Shown: positions 35,340-45,092 of the stretch, piece by piece | How positions within the stretch are numbered: the stretch's first letter is position 1 | Layout of the letters: each line of letters starts with the position of its first letter | NCBI GenBank assembly: GCA_946811185.2 | Contig: OX328107.1 | Coordinates: 42,212,360-42,276,359, forward strand | Direction: 5' to 3' | Source of the DNA: Hippopus hippopus | Lineage: Eukaryota; Mollusca; Bivalvia; Cardiida; Cardiidae | Length of the DNA: 64,000 nucleotides | Made by a program: the position numbers and the translations under genes | Notes under the pieces: generated by a model | The model's input: the letters and a program-made list of their open reading frames with translations, nothing else | What the model was told of the DNA's origin: nothing | Database searches by the model: none

Positions 35340-35645
35340 TAACTCATTACCACAGGACAAAGTTTTAGACTTGTCACTGTGCAAAAAAGAGCAATTGCTT
35401 ATCACAATCAGTTTTTTTTTTCTTCTGTATATACCTTTCACTAAACAATCCCCATGTTTTCACAACCTTGAGAAAAAGGCTTTTGAAAACATTGTTGGAA
35501 AAGGAGAAAACCAGCATCTTTTCCTTTTCTCACCTTGTTTTCTACCTTTTCAGGAACAAATTCCATCTTTTGACCTACATTCTTGTCCCCATACTTTCAA
35601 TTTGGACATTCTAAAATTTTGTTATCTCGTAAAAGAGTTTAGTCA
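35340..35645. repeat. TTAA-A remnants
   Basis: An L-arm start (TTAACTCATTACCACAGGAC) is followed by an R-L copy (about 35435-35640) with a core deletion (GGAAAAGGAGAAAACCAGCA). Confidence 0.6.
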
Positions 35646-35983
35646 TTTTTTTTTCTTCTAGGGTATGACTTGTCGTATTTGACTTATATAGAAAATGTTT
35701 ATCTTTCCACCCAGATTCATATTTGTGGGAGAAATGTCTTATATTGAAAATGTTTATCTCTCCACCCAGATTCTTGACTTCTATTTCTCTTCCAAAGATT
35801 TAGCAAACATTGTGGGAAAAGAAGTAATATCTTATGGCAATCAATCACTCTGTTTACCCCAATTGTTTTCAGACATTTTGATTTACCTTAAAGCACACCA
35901 CTAAACCCAATGAGCATTTTCAGTCCAGAATATGACCAAGATACATGTAATTGCAATTTTGCGCTTACTTTTTGCCGTTGGTA

Positions 35984-36100
35984 TTTCAGCAAAGCAGACA
36001 GTGTAGATCAGAGATCAGACTACAACTTTTGTGAAATCTGATCTTAATCTACACTGGCTGCAAAGTCAACTTCAGTTCTGAAAGGGGCTCTAAGGGTTAA
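35984..36100. repeat. TTAA-C element, right part
   Basis: The hairpin GTGTAGATCAGAGATCAGAC / AAATCTGATCTTAATCTAC is followed by the tail CTCTAAGGGTTAA at 36088-36100. The left end was not resolved. Confidence 0.65.
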
Positions 36101-36276
36101 GTTAGTTTCATACTTTTATGATATTTCTCCTTTAAGTAATTTGATCTTGCACAAAATTGTCTCTTCTAGTTATTGGTTAAATCTTTACCAGATAGAAAAA
36201 ATGATCAACATGACTGTACAAAACTATGGACAACAGACAACAAATCAAATTTGGCTCAAAAATTATGATACATATA

Positions 36277-37612
36277 CGAGGGCTGTTCGATATGTAATGT
36301 GTATTGTACCACAGCGCGATAACGCTTTGCACGATTTCGTGGATGATGATACTCTTGAATAGCTCTATTCAATACCTTTCCAACGGTATAAACACGAGCA
36401 TTCAGATCCACATAGTTTTAAACTTATAGTCATTTCAATAGAGCTATTCGTTGACACTGTTGTAAAAATGGTTGGAAAATGGATTAAGAATATTGAAGAA
36501 ATTAGAGCTTATATAAAAGTTTGCACAAAACTCAGTCATTCGGTAATGCAGATTTTTACTGAATTGGGGGAAGTTTATGAGTCTGATAAGGTATCTTATG
36601 AGACAGTTCGTAGTTGGAGAAAGAAATTTCTGACTGGCACAGAGTCCGTCAAAGATGCAGCAAAATCTGGCCGACCTGTCACTTTAACAGGCAAGGCAAA
36701 TGTCTCAAAAGTCAGTGAAATAATTGAAAGTGATGGCAGATACACGATTCGTGATATTGCCAACGCTGTTGGCATATCGCTATCGCGGGTGCATTTCATT
36801 TTGAAGCGTATTTTGAAAATACGAAAGATTTCTACCAGATGGATACCGTATATATTGACAGATGACCAACAACTGGTACGAGTACTAACCGCTAAGCAAT
36901 TGCTCAAAATGTTTCCCAAATTCAATCAAAGACAATTTGCAAACATTGTTACTGGTGACAAAACATGGGTTCACTATTTCAAACCAGTAAGAAAAATTGG
37001 AAACAAAATATGGCTAACTAAACACAGTAGAAGGCCTGTAGTTGCCAAAAGAAGCACAAGCACAAAGAAGGTTCTTTATTACATATTCTTCTCATGTGAT
37101 GGTATAGCCGTACGAATTCTGGTGCCGAAGGGCAAAAGTGTTACAGGTCGGTATTACCGAGATGTTATACTAAAAAAGGTCAAGAAATATTATCTTAAAC
37201 GACGCCCTGTCAGGATTTAGGCATGTTCGTCTACTTCATGATAATGCTCCATCACATACATCTGAGCTTGTGAAGTAAATTTTGAAGTCGGAGAAGGTTA
37301 CCGTCTTGCCACACCCACCATACTCTCCAGATCTAGCCCCATGTGACTTTTTCCTTTTTCCAAAACTTAAAAAGTTCTTATCTGGTTGTCGTTACAAGTC
37401 CCGACAAGCCCTTGGCTCAGCCATCAGTCAGTGCCTCAGAGGTCTACCTAAATCAGCGTACTGCGACGCATTTCAGAAATGGATTCAGAGATTGAAATTA
37501 CGTATTTCAAACTGCGGAGAATACTTTGAAGGGATGTAATGTTCATTTCATTATTTGAGTCGAATGCTTTTGAGATATCATACAATACACATTACATATC
37601 GAACAACCCTCG
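36277..37612 (+). mobile_element. mariner (Tc1/mariner, D34D-type) element with TIRs
   Basis: TIRs of about 33 bp, CGAGGGCTGTTCGATATGTA at the left and its inverse TACATATCGAACAACCCTCG at the right, have one mismatch. TA at 36275-36276 and 37613-37614 is the target duplication. The transposase region is inside. The 1336-bp length is normal for mariner. Confidence 0.93.
36468..37539 (+). pseudogene. mariner transposase, frameshifted
   Basis: The N-terminal helix-turn-helix region ends in SGRPVT (residue 68 on) and the first catalytic Asp is in VTGDKTWVHYF (Asp164). The open frame stops at 37218. The second Asp (HDNAPSHT, codon at 37239) lies in another frame, followed by an in-frame stop. The third lies in YSPDLAPCDFF. 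Thirty-four positions separate the last two Asp residues, as in mariner. All catalytic residues remain, but the frame is broken at least twice, so the copy is dead. Confidence 0.92.
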
Positions 37613-37799
37613 TATTTGCAGTTAGAAGGAAAAGAAAAAATTGTGCAAAATAGAGAAAATGCTGTTAACCAGCATTTTCTCCTTTTCCCACAATTTTTCC
37701 ATAAGTCTTCTTCCCCAGGGTCATTAAAAGTCAGCATTGTTTTGTACAGCATTAAATGACAGAAGAATTTATCATCCATCATCGTTACCTTGAACCGGT

Positions 37800-38080
37800 T
37801 CATATTTTATTTTCTCTTGTTTCTTTTTTTATTTTTTCAGGTGGAGAATGTAGTATGTCTTTAATTCTGACATATGTATGTTTGACATAAAATGTGCATT
37901 TGGCATTTTTCATAAAGGAAGTACCTTGACCCATTTTCAAACAGATAAAAAAAAGTGCTTGTTCATCAAAAAGTGGCTGTTTGAAATTAGCTGAATGCAA
38001 TTTTCAGCTAGAATTCTTCATATTATTTTTTTTCCTCTGATAAAAAGTTTGTTAGAGAAACTGTTGCCTGCAAAGATGCA
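37800..38080. other. Unassigned stretch with a splice-acceptor-like site
   Basis: A strong pyrimidine tract ends in TTTTTTCAG at 37832-37840, followed by GTGGAGAATGTAGTATGT. It could be a small 3'UTR exon of the protease, but no frame or length supports it. Confidence 0.3.
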
Positions 38081-38082
38081 CT

Positions 38083-38292
38083 TTAACCTTTACCAAAAAA
38101 TTCCAACTTTTAAAACCTGCTTTTGAAAACATGGGAAAAGGAAAAAATGCTGGTTACCAGTATTTTCTCCTTTTCCCACAATGTTTTCTATCCCATCAAG
38201 GACAAATATTTCATCATTTGGGTCAACTTTGTCATCTGCAAAGTCTTTCCATTTGGTTGTGTCCAAAATTTTGTAATTTGATAAAGGGTTAA
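38083..38292 (-). repeat. TTAA-A element, R-L
   Basis: TTAA at 38083 and 38289. The R arm is shortened. The core reads ACATGGGAAAAGGAAAAAAT ... TATTTTCTCCTTTTCCCACA. Confidence 0.82.
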
Positions 38293-38384
38293 AGCAATTT
38301 TTAGCTAGATTTCTTGACATTTTTTTCCTACTAAAAAGTGTTTGTTACAGAAAATTTGTTTGCCTGCAAAGATTCACCGTTACT

Positions 38385-38603
38385 CTTTACAAAATGGAAC
38401 ATTTTAGACTAGTCCAAATTCAAAGCATTTACAGATGACAAAATAAACATGATTTAAAAATTAAAATTTGTTTGGGGAAAGTTATAATGTAGGAGGAGAA
38501 AATGCTGGTTACTAGCATTTTCTCCTTTTCCCACAATTTTTTCAACATTTTTTTTCTTCCGGGTCATTAATACCGGTACTCGTGATTGTGCAGTAAAGGG
38601 CTA
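38385..38603 (+). repeat. TTAA-A element, L-R
   Basis: L arm with CTAGTCCAAATTCAAAGC; the core lacks GGGAAAA on the left; R arm ends GTGCAGTAAAGGGCTAA. Confidence 0.75.
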
Positions 38604-38814
38604 ATTCAAGATACTGAAGGCCAATACACATAGCATGACTGATGTTATGTTTTTGCTTTATTTTCTATAAATTTTTTTCTCCGTAAGTTGCACATTATCT
38701 CCTATCATGTGATAACTCATGAAACCTTATAGTGCCATATAAACTCAACATTTTCAGCCCAGAAATAAGACCAAATAAATGCAATTTTGAGGTTGTTTTT
38801 GTCCAAAATGTCTC

Positions 38815-39012
38815 AGCAAAAGGGACAGAGTAGATCAAAGATCAGATGATGTGCAGCCTGAACTTGATTTTTTTTTTTTTTCATGGAAATTATCAGTTAT
38901 CATGTTGCCACATGCAGAGGACTGCTTTTCCTCTTGCTGACCACTTATGAAACAATGTTGCAAAAAGAGAAATAGCTTATTATAAACAATTTCTCTTGTT
39001 GCAACAGTTTTC
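38815..39012. repeat. TTAA-C remnant and flanking repeat debris
   Basis: GAGTAGATCAAAGATCAGAT and GCAGCCTGAACTTGATT are half of the family C hairpin. A T run follows at 38867-38880. The rest, to 39012, has a weak CAAAAAGAGAAATAGC / AATTTCTCTTGTTGC inverted repeat. Confidence 0.5.
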
Positions 39013-39019
39013 TCATGTA

Positions 39020-39247
39020 TAAAACTCTTTATCAAACAACAAAATTTTAGACTTGTCCAAATTGAAAGCATCTGCAGACAACAAATTGATTGCAGCTTAA
39101 ATGATTGGATATGTCTGAAAAGACAGAAAACATTGTTTGAAAAGGAGAAAATGCTGGTTACCAGCATTTTCTCCTTTATCCACAATGTTTTCAAAAGCCT
39201 TCTCCGTCAGGGTCTTAAAAACTCAGGATTGTGTGGTAAAGGGTTAA
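39020..39247 (+). repeat. TTAA-A element, L-R
   Basis: Left end AAACTCTTTATCAAACAACA, core at 39126-39187 nearly intact, right TTAA at 39244. Confidence 0.88.
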
Positions 39248-39430
39248 CCTGGTGTGAGAAACACATGTTTTTACAAATAATCGATGATAAACCCCCCACG
39301 ATGTTTTTTTTAACACACAGTTATCCTGAGTAAATAAAAATGCAGATCAACTTAGACTGTAAAAAAACAAAAGTGGGGAGAGAAGGCAATGATCAGACTA
39401 CTATGAAGCCTAATTTTTGTCTACACTCTG

Positions 39431-39704
39431 TTAACCCTTTACCAAATGAACAAATTTTAGACTTTTCTGCATTGAAAGCACTTGCAGACAATAAAATAAA
39501 CATGGCTAAAGTAATTTGTGTATGATAGAAAGGAAAGCTGTGGGAAAAGGAGAAAAATGTTGATAACTAGCATTTTTCCTTTTCCCGCAATGTTTTCCTC
39601 CCTTTCAAAGCCAAATTTTATCATTTTAGTCACATAAAATTTGTTGTCTGCAAAACATTTTGAAGTGGACAAATCTTAAATTTTGTTGTCCTGTAAAGAG
39701 TTAA
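39431..39704. repeat. TTAA-A element with two L arms (L-L)
   Basis: TTAA at 39431 and 39701. The left arm has GCACTTGCAGACAATAAAAT; the right arm has its inverse, AAATTTGTTGTCTGCAAAAC. The core is slightly diverged. The copy is longer (274 bp) because the L arm is longer than R. Confidence 0.85.
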
Positions 39705-39708
39705 TATG

Positions 39709-39974
39709 GCCTGCAACACGCGAAAAGGGACATTCGGACATTTGCGTAAAGTGTCGTCTCGGGTCAGTCTGCACAGTCCATGCAGACTAATCTGAAACGA
39801 CACTTTCCATTTTTATGTAATTTTCTGTTTTGAGCAAGTCTACTGTAGGACAGAATCTAATGTAGTCGTAAAGTGCCGTCTCGGATTAGCCTGCGCGGAC
39901 TCCGCAGGCTGATCCGAGACAACACTTTACGCAAATGTCTGAATGCCCCTTTTCGCGTGATGCAAGCCATATCA
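39709..39974. repeat. TIR element with internal palindrome (AACACGCGAAAAGG type)
   Basis: The ends ATGGCCTGCAACACGCGAAA and TTTTCGCGTGATGCAAGCCA are inverted repeats extending to about 40 bp. Inside, GTCGTCTCGGGTCAGTCTGC and the later GGATTAGCCTGCGCGGACTC / GCAGGCTGATCCGAGAC form further stems. It is GC-richer than its surroundings. Only one copy is seen here. Confidence 0.78.
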
Positions 39975-40173
39975 TAGTGGACTGTTTTCTATAAGCAATG
40001 ACTATTTTGATCTGTCTTATTTAAGCAAATGTGAATGATAATTTGTTGTAATTTTTCACTGCATTTTGTTTTTTATTTCGAATTGATTTGAAAGTTAAAA
40101 TACAAGAGTTAGATATCTGATACAACTTTATACATGTATATCATTTTTTTCCTTGTTTCTTTATTTCTTATAG

Positions 40174-40265
40174 TGCTATAAATTGATGTAAAAAGCTGTA
40201 AATGAGCAACAATTGTCTTTGATACATGGCTAGTAACAAATTAATAAAAATTTTGAAATTGTTAA
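40174..40265 (+). other. Possible terminal 3'UTR exon of the metalloprotease
   Basis: The acceptor TTTATTTCTTATAG at 40160-40173 is followed by non-coding sequence with AATAAA at 40243-40248. It is the first good acceptor plus poly(A) signal after the donor at 34443. This is position-based inference and needs transcript evidence. Confidence 0.35.
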
Positions 40266-40567
40266 AATTGTCCTCAAATATTTTTAATCCCTTGAAAAAA
40301 ACATGATTTCCATGGAAAAAAAATACATTCACTGTTTACCAAATATCTCAGTGTTTTTACAACTCTGATGAAAGGGACCTCTGAAAACATCGTCATTGAC
40401 AAATCCTATCGTTGAAGCTACAGTTTATTTACCTTTTCAAAAATGTTTTCTACCCTTTTGTAGGCAAATGCCACCATTTTTATTAACATTCATTTTATCG
40501 TCTGCAAAAATTTAATGTCTTGAATTTGGCAAGTTTGAAATTTAATCATCTGAAGACTGGTGAAGAC

Positions 40568-40800
40568 TTAACCCTTTGCTAAACAATTCTGAGGTTTAAC
40601 GACCCTGAAGAACAATACTTTTGAAAGCAATGTGGGAAGAGAATAAAACGCTGTTAACTAGCATTTTCTCCTTTTCTCACAATGTTTTCTACCCTTTCTA
40701 TCACATATTTAATCATTTGAGACACATTTTTTCTTTTTTTTTTCTGCAAATACTTTTAATTTGGACCAGTCTAAAATTTTGTTGTTTGGTAAAGAGTTAA
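40568..40800 (-). repeat. TTAA-A element, R-L, full length
   Basis: TTAA at 40568 and 40797. The core is mutated on the left (GGGAAGAGAATAAAACGC). The L arm contains a run of T at 40733-40742. Confidence 0.88.
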
Positions 40801-40999
40801 ATTATTAGGTCTAAAAGTAGTTTTGCAACTGTTATAAGTTAAAACACCCACACCCACACACACACAAAAGGAAGGAAAGAAAAATAAAACTGGTCCAGTT
40901 TGAAAAGTTGTATTTATTCATTTGCAAGAGTTATAACTTATGACTCTGTCGAACAGTTCATAAGCTTTAGAATGACTTACCATTATTTCTAAGTATATC

Positions 41000-41266
41000 T
41001 TCGATTTGGAATGATGAAAATAGATTTAAATTGGGGGTTTAGTGCATCAGCAAAAGGTATTGACCCAGGTCAGCCTGCAGAGGCTGACCTGGGTCAAAAC
41101 CTTTTGCTTTTGGTCAATTTTCTGCTTGTTAAAGGACCATTCTACCACAGGACTCGGTTGGTTATTAGACAAAATGGTTATATGTATCCATAATTATGTG
41201 ATGATTTACTTGCTATAATGCATCAGAGATGTATTAAACACCCTTTTGCCACAGCATGGCTCATAT
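41000..41266. repeat. Family B TIR element
   Basis: It contains the inner palindrome CCCAGGTCAGCCTGCAG / CTGACCTGGGTC and ends TTTTGCCACAGCATGGCTCA. The left TIR is poorly preserved. Confidence 0.72.
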
Positions 41267-41279
41267 ACATATACTATCC

Positions 41280-41489
41280 TTAACACTTAAAATGCTGAAT
41301 TAATGAAATGGACCTTTCCAGTAAGAAAAACAGCCCAAATATTGGTATTTCAAGGTTGTTTGGGCCAGAGTATGAAAAAAAATAGTGGACAGTGTAGATC
41401 CAAGATCAGACTGCATTCTGTGCAGTCTGATCTTGATCTACACTGTCCACAAAGACAACTTAAGTTGGTTCCAGTGCTTTAAGGGTTAA
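41280..41489. repeat. TTAA-C element directly after the XRCC2 stop codon
   Basis: TTAA at 41280 and 41486. The hairpin GTGTAGATCCAAGATCAGAC / GTCTGATCTTGATCTACAC at 41393-41448 is well preserved. Its edge is 4 bp from the XRCC2 stop (41494-41496), so it must form part of that gene's 3'UTR unless the transcript ends at once. Confidence 0.85.
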
Positions 41490-41493
41490 TCAG

Positions 41494-42209
41494 CTAGGTA
41501 AACTGAATCCCTGTTTCTGTAACTTTAAACTTTGTATTTCCTTGCACACAGTCTCCCCCTACAATAAATACTGGCTGGTTACCGTTTTCTGTCCCTAAAG
41601 TTTTCAATATAAGCCTGTGTGTTACAAACCTTTGCCATGGCCGACACAAAAACTCTGAATGTTCCAATTCTAAATCCTTCTTCATTACATCAGTACAGTC
41701 ATTATTATCCTTGCTCTTAAATACTGCAGATTTACTGGCAAACAGTGTAACTTTGTAGGTGTCCACCAGCCGATTCAAGGTAACTGTTACACGTTTCATG
41801 TTTGCCTCTTGTAGAGACTTTTGGTTTCCTCCAATTCCTCTATCTATGAAGTAAAATTCTGATATAGTGTCTATGAATATGGCTGCTACTGATAAGTTTT
41901 CACAAATATATTTTTCCAAATTCTGTAGCGTCATAAGTAAATGTGACCCATCTAAACATCTAACGACCTGTAAACGTTTCAAACAATCACCAACAAACTT
42001 TTCCACCTCTTCAGATTTTGCCTCGACACCAGCAAGCTCACATGTTTTCAGCACTCGCTTTTCCATAATATTAACAAGGCGCAGAATGGGGAACTTGTTA
42101 TCTGTTTCTATGACTACAACCCCTGCACTGTGACCTCCAACCTTGACCTTGTCCCAGTTTTCTGATAGAACGCAGCTGGCAATCAAATGGACCATCATTT
42201 GAGTTTTAC
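41494..42209 (-). CDS. XRCC2: XRCC2 exon 3
   Basis: The acceptor is CTATAG at 42215-42210 on the minus strand. The exon completes the P-loop (GKTQMMVHLIASCVL), carries the whole RecA-like core and ends GIQFT then TAG. It encodes about 84 percent of the protein, as in vertebrate orthologues. Confidence 0.95.
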
Positions 42210-44513
42210 CTATAGATATGGAAAAACAGCAATATTTTGTAAGAGTTTGACATTTGCTTTTGTGTTTGGTAAAGAGTTACAGGAGAAGCAGAAAGTGTAG
42301 ACAAAGATATTATAGACCTTGGACTACACTAACCAATAATAACAACATTGGTTTTATACAGCAGGATATACATGTAGATTCAAATTACTGTATGAATTCA
42401 CATTGCCTACTTATGTACCCTGACTTATCTTTACTTGCCCACCAAGCCTGTTAGAGTAGTCAATGCGTAAAAAACTAGAAACCAGGGAGTTGCTGCTTTG
42501 AATACCCAGCTCAGGAAATTACTTTCTACTGATGATAGTCAGACCCACTGCATTTAGATTCCTTCCTCTCTAACCAGTGATCAATGTTCTAGCTATGGTC
42601 CTGTGGGAAAACAGCCAGTGGCTTGGAAGGAATATTGTGTATTGTACTGGTGAAAGAAACTCCAGGCATGGATAGCATGGATAGGTGCACTGGCTGCCTG
42701 GATATTATTGATAAAATTTTGAAAATAGCATAGACACCAAACAAACAAACAAATCTATATTTACCAAAGGGTTAACTTTTTTGTTGCAATATAATGAATT
42801 TTACCTTTTATCAAGATCTAAAAGTAAACTGTCACAGCAATTTTATGTAATTTTAGTCATGTTTTGGCAACAAGTAGTAGAAAATGTAGATCCAAGCTCG
42901 GACTGCATAATCTGTGCATTCTGATCTTAATGTATGCAGTCTGCCAAAGGGTTTTATAGTCGACATAGGCAGTGATAGAGTTAAACTGTCTTTTTCATAC
43001 CACATGATTGTTTTCTTAAACCTTTTACCATACGATCCTGAGTTTTAAAAACTGAGGCAGAGGGCTTGTGAAACATACTGGGAAACAAAGAAATGCTGGT
43101 AATCAGCATTTTCACCTCTTTCCACGCAGTTTTCTATCCTTAATAAGACAGACACTATCATTTAGCCACATTAAAATTAGCATCTGCAACTTTTTTCAAT
43201 GTGAACGAATCTAAAATTCAGTTCATTGCTTTAAAAACAGTGAAAAATTTGTTAACCCTTTAACACACAATTCCCAGTTTCAACAACCCTAGGGAAGAAA
43301 GCTTTTGAAAATGTTGTAGGAACATGAGAAAATGCTGGTAACTGGCATTTTCTGTTTTCTGTAATGTTTCAGAACATTTTTCCACAATATTTTCCACATT
43401 TCCAAAGATAAATTCAAGTTTTTGAGACATATTAAATTTGTCGTCAGCAGATGCTTTCAATTTGGACCTGTCTAAGATTTTGTTGTTTGATGAAAGTGTA
43501 AATTTAGAAGATCATACCAGATCCCTCATCTCCATACAGTTCTATCACATCTTTACTGTTAGGTCCTGTACCAAACATTGCAGGTTCAAGGTTGGCTATT
43601 GAAGGTCGAGAACTTAATCGTGCAAGAAACTAGAAGTTAAAAGGAAAGAAAATTTCACTGTTTAACTCTTTACCAAACGACAAAATTTTAGACTGGTCCA
43701 AATTGAAAGTACTTGCAGACGACAAAATAAACGTAACTCAAAAATTGAAATTTGTTTCTGGCAGGGTAGAAAACATTGTGGGAAGAGAAGAAAATGCTGG
43801 TTACCTGCATTTTCTCCTTTTCCCACTATGTTTTCAAAAGGCTTCTATTTTAGGGTCATTAAAAACCAGGGATTGTTTGGTAAAGGGTTAAGAAATAATT
43901 CTAAGTTTTAGTGACCCTGTGGAAAATGTCTTCGAAAACATTGTGGGAAAAGAAGAAAATGCTGGTAACCAGCACTTTCTCCTGTTTCCACAAGTTTTTC
44001 TGTCCTTTCAAACAGGGATCTTATGCATTCCAATTGCTCTAAAATTCTGTAGATTGGCAAAGAGTTGAGATTAGATTCTCACGCTCCATGGTGTTAAAAT
44101 CCTACCCCTAGGTTTCCTTATACCCTTCCTTTCCCCCCCCCCCCCCCCCCGGAAGGATAACATTGTGGGAAAACGAGGAAATGCTTGTTTGCAATTTTTT
44201 TCCAAATCAAAAGCATCGGCAGACGAGCAATTAAAAGTGATTCGTATGGCTGGGTTTGTTTTTGAATTAGTACAAAATATTGTGGGAAAGGAGAAAATGT
44301 TGGTTTGTAATGAAAGTACGACAGACATAGGTGACGAAAAAACTGATTTTTTTTTCTTGCCGGCTAAATCCCCAAGAAAACGAGTCGCAAGGGTTTTAAA
44401 CTATCCTGTAACAAAGCAAAATGCATTGTCTACTAAATGTCATGTAAAAACTAATGTTTTAAATCAAGAATCTAAAGAGGTCCTACCTGAATGCCGGTTT
44501 CTTTGCGAGTCAT
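41494..44513 (-). CDS. XRCC2: XRCC2, RAD51 paralogue of homologous recombination (complete, three exons)
   Basis: Three exons join in phase to 284 aa, close to the 280 aa of human XRCC2. The protein starts MTRKETGIQ and continues FLARLSSRPSIANLEP, matching the human start in layout, including a tiny first exon. Walker A is GDEGSGKT at residues 42-49, with its Gly47 codon split by intron 2. A Walker B-like AAIFID is at 155-160, followed by SEFYFIDR as in the family. In vertebrates XRCC2 works in the BCDX2 complex (RAD51B, C, D, XRCC2), which supports RAD51 filaments in nuclear double-strand-break repair. Both introns hold repeats, but no break was seen in the coding sequence. Confidence 0.93.
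42480..42755 (+). mobile_element. tRNA-derived SINE, diverged
   Basis: It lies in XRCC2 intron 2, antisense to the gene. CCAGTGGCTTGGAAGGAATA and GGATAGGTGCACTGGCTGCC identify it. The head is eroded (GAATACCCAGCTCAGG) and the tail is ACAAACAAACAAA. Confidence 0.82.
42830..43245. repeat. TTAA-C and TTAA-A remnants in XRCC2 intron 2
   Basis: A family C hairpin with changes (AATGTAGATCCAAGCTCGGA / CATTCTGATCTTAATGTA) lies at 42878-42942. A diverged R-L TTAA-A copy is at 43018-43220. Confidence 0.6.
43252..43500 (-). repeat. TTAA-A element, R-L, with an insertion in the core
   Basis: TTAA at 43252. After GCTGGTAACTGGCATTTTCTG the right core is partly duplicated (GTAATGTTTCAGAACATTTT). The L arm ends at 43500, close to the XRCC2 exon 2 donor. 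Confidence 0.8.
43518..43629 (-). CDS. XRCC2: XRCC2 exon 2
   Basis: The acceptor is TTAACTTCTAG and the donor GTATGA. It encodes FLARLSSRPSIANLEPAMF and DVIELYGDEGS, ending inside the Walker A motif. A TTAA-A element begins 33 bp upstream of it in transcript sense (43662). Confidence 0.93.
43662..43891 (+). repeat. TTAA-A element, L-R, full length
   Basis: TTAA at 43662 and 43888. It is nearly identical along the L arm to the copy at 14447 (CTGGTCCAAATTGAAAG..CTTGCAGA, ATAAACGTAACTCAAAAATTG), which suggests recent common origin. Confidence 0.92.
43895..44065 (-). repeat. TTAA-A element, R-L, shortened
   Basis: R arm and core are present (GGGAAAAGAAGAAAATGCTG / CAGCACTTTCTCCTGTTTCC). The L arm is nearly lost before GTAGATTGGCAAAGAGTTGA. 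Confidence 0.72.
44133..44150. repeat. Poly-C run of about 18 bases
   Basis: An uninterrupted C run between CCTTTC and GGAAGG in XRCC2 intron 1. It is prone to slippage and its exact length may be an assembly estimate. Confidence 0.85.
44487..44513 (-). CDS. XRCC2: XRCC2 exon 1 (nine codons)
   Basis: ATG at 44513-44511 encodes MTRKETGIQ and then a good donor, CAG/GTAGGA. It resembles the human exon 1 end (ESGTE before LLARL) and joins exon 2 in phase 0. The start is chosen on this match; it is too short to prove by itself. Confidence 0.8.
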
Positions 44514-44865
44514 TTCGAGAGCTCGCTCAGACTGATCATTCGAGGTTCAGCTTTCAACAGTGTGTGTACTTAAATTCAATCGTAGATTTACCTATAGAAT
44601 CCCTGATTTACCGTACAATCTTACATCGTTTACTTGAATCATTTTACATAGTGCATACACAGGATAAGCAGGTCGGAAATATTGGCCTTTTTTTCTTCTT
44701 CTTTTCGTACATCTATATGGATGATGACGTTTATAAATTTCAGTGGTTTTATCAGCATCTGAATTTTCCGCCTTTTTTTAGTGGTGTAAGGGAAACAACT
44801 CAAATTGTATACATGTCTACTACGAGTTACCTCTCTTAGACAATGTTTAAAGAAGGGGAGGGCTT

Positions 44866-45092
44866 GACCCTTTACCACACATTCACGAGTTTTAATGACC
44901 CTGAATAAGAAGCCTTATGGAAACATTGTGAGAAAAGGAGAAAATGCCAGTAAGCAGCATTTTTCTTTTTTTCCCACAATATTTTCTATCTTATCAAAGA
45001 CAAATTGCATTATATGCACTCAATTTATTTGTCGTCTGCAATTGTTTTCAAATTCAGCAAGTCTATAAATTCTTTGCTTGGTAAAGGGTTAA
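44866..45092 (-). repeat. TTAA-A element, R-L
   Basis: The left end is TTGACCCTTTACCACACA (TTGA for TTAA); the right TTAA is at 45089. The core has GAGAAAAGGAGAAAATGCCA. It lies about 350 bp upstream of the XRCC2 start. Confidence 0.88.

Larger units (their letters stand above)
36175..37760 (+). repeat. TTAA-A element, L-R, split by a mariner
   Basis: The L arm (TTAAATCTTTACCAGATAG ... TTTGGCTCAAAAATTATGAT) runs to 36276. Its core and R arm continue after the mariner at 37615 (AAAATTGTGCAAAATAGAGA ... CAGGGTCATTAAAAGTCAGC). Confidence 0.78.

Noticed and set aside
44165..44839. A 224-codon open frame on the plus strand
   Set aside because: Its first third is TTAA-A sequence, it covers XRCC2 exon 1 in antisense, and it shows no family resemblance, splice context or codon pattern of a gene.
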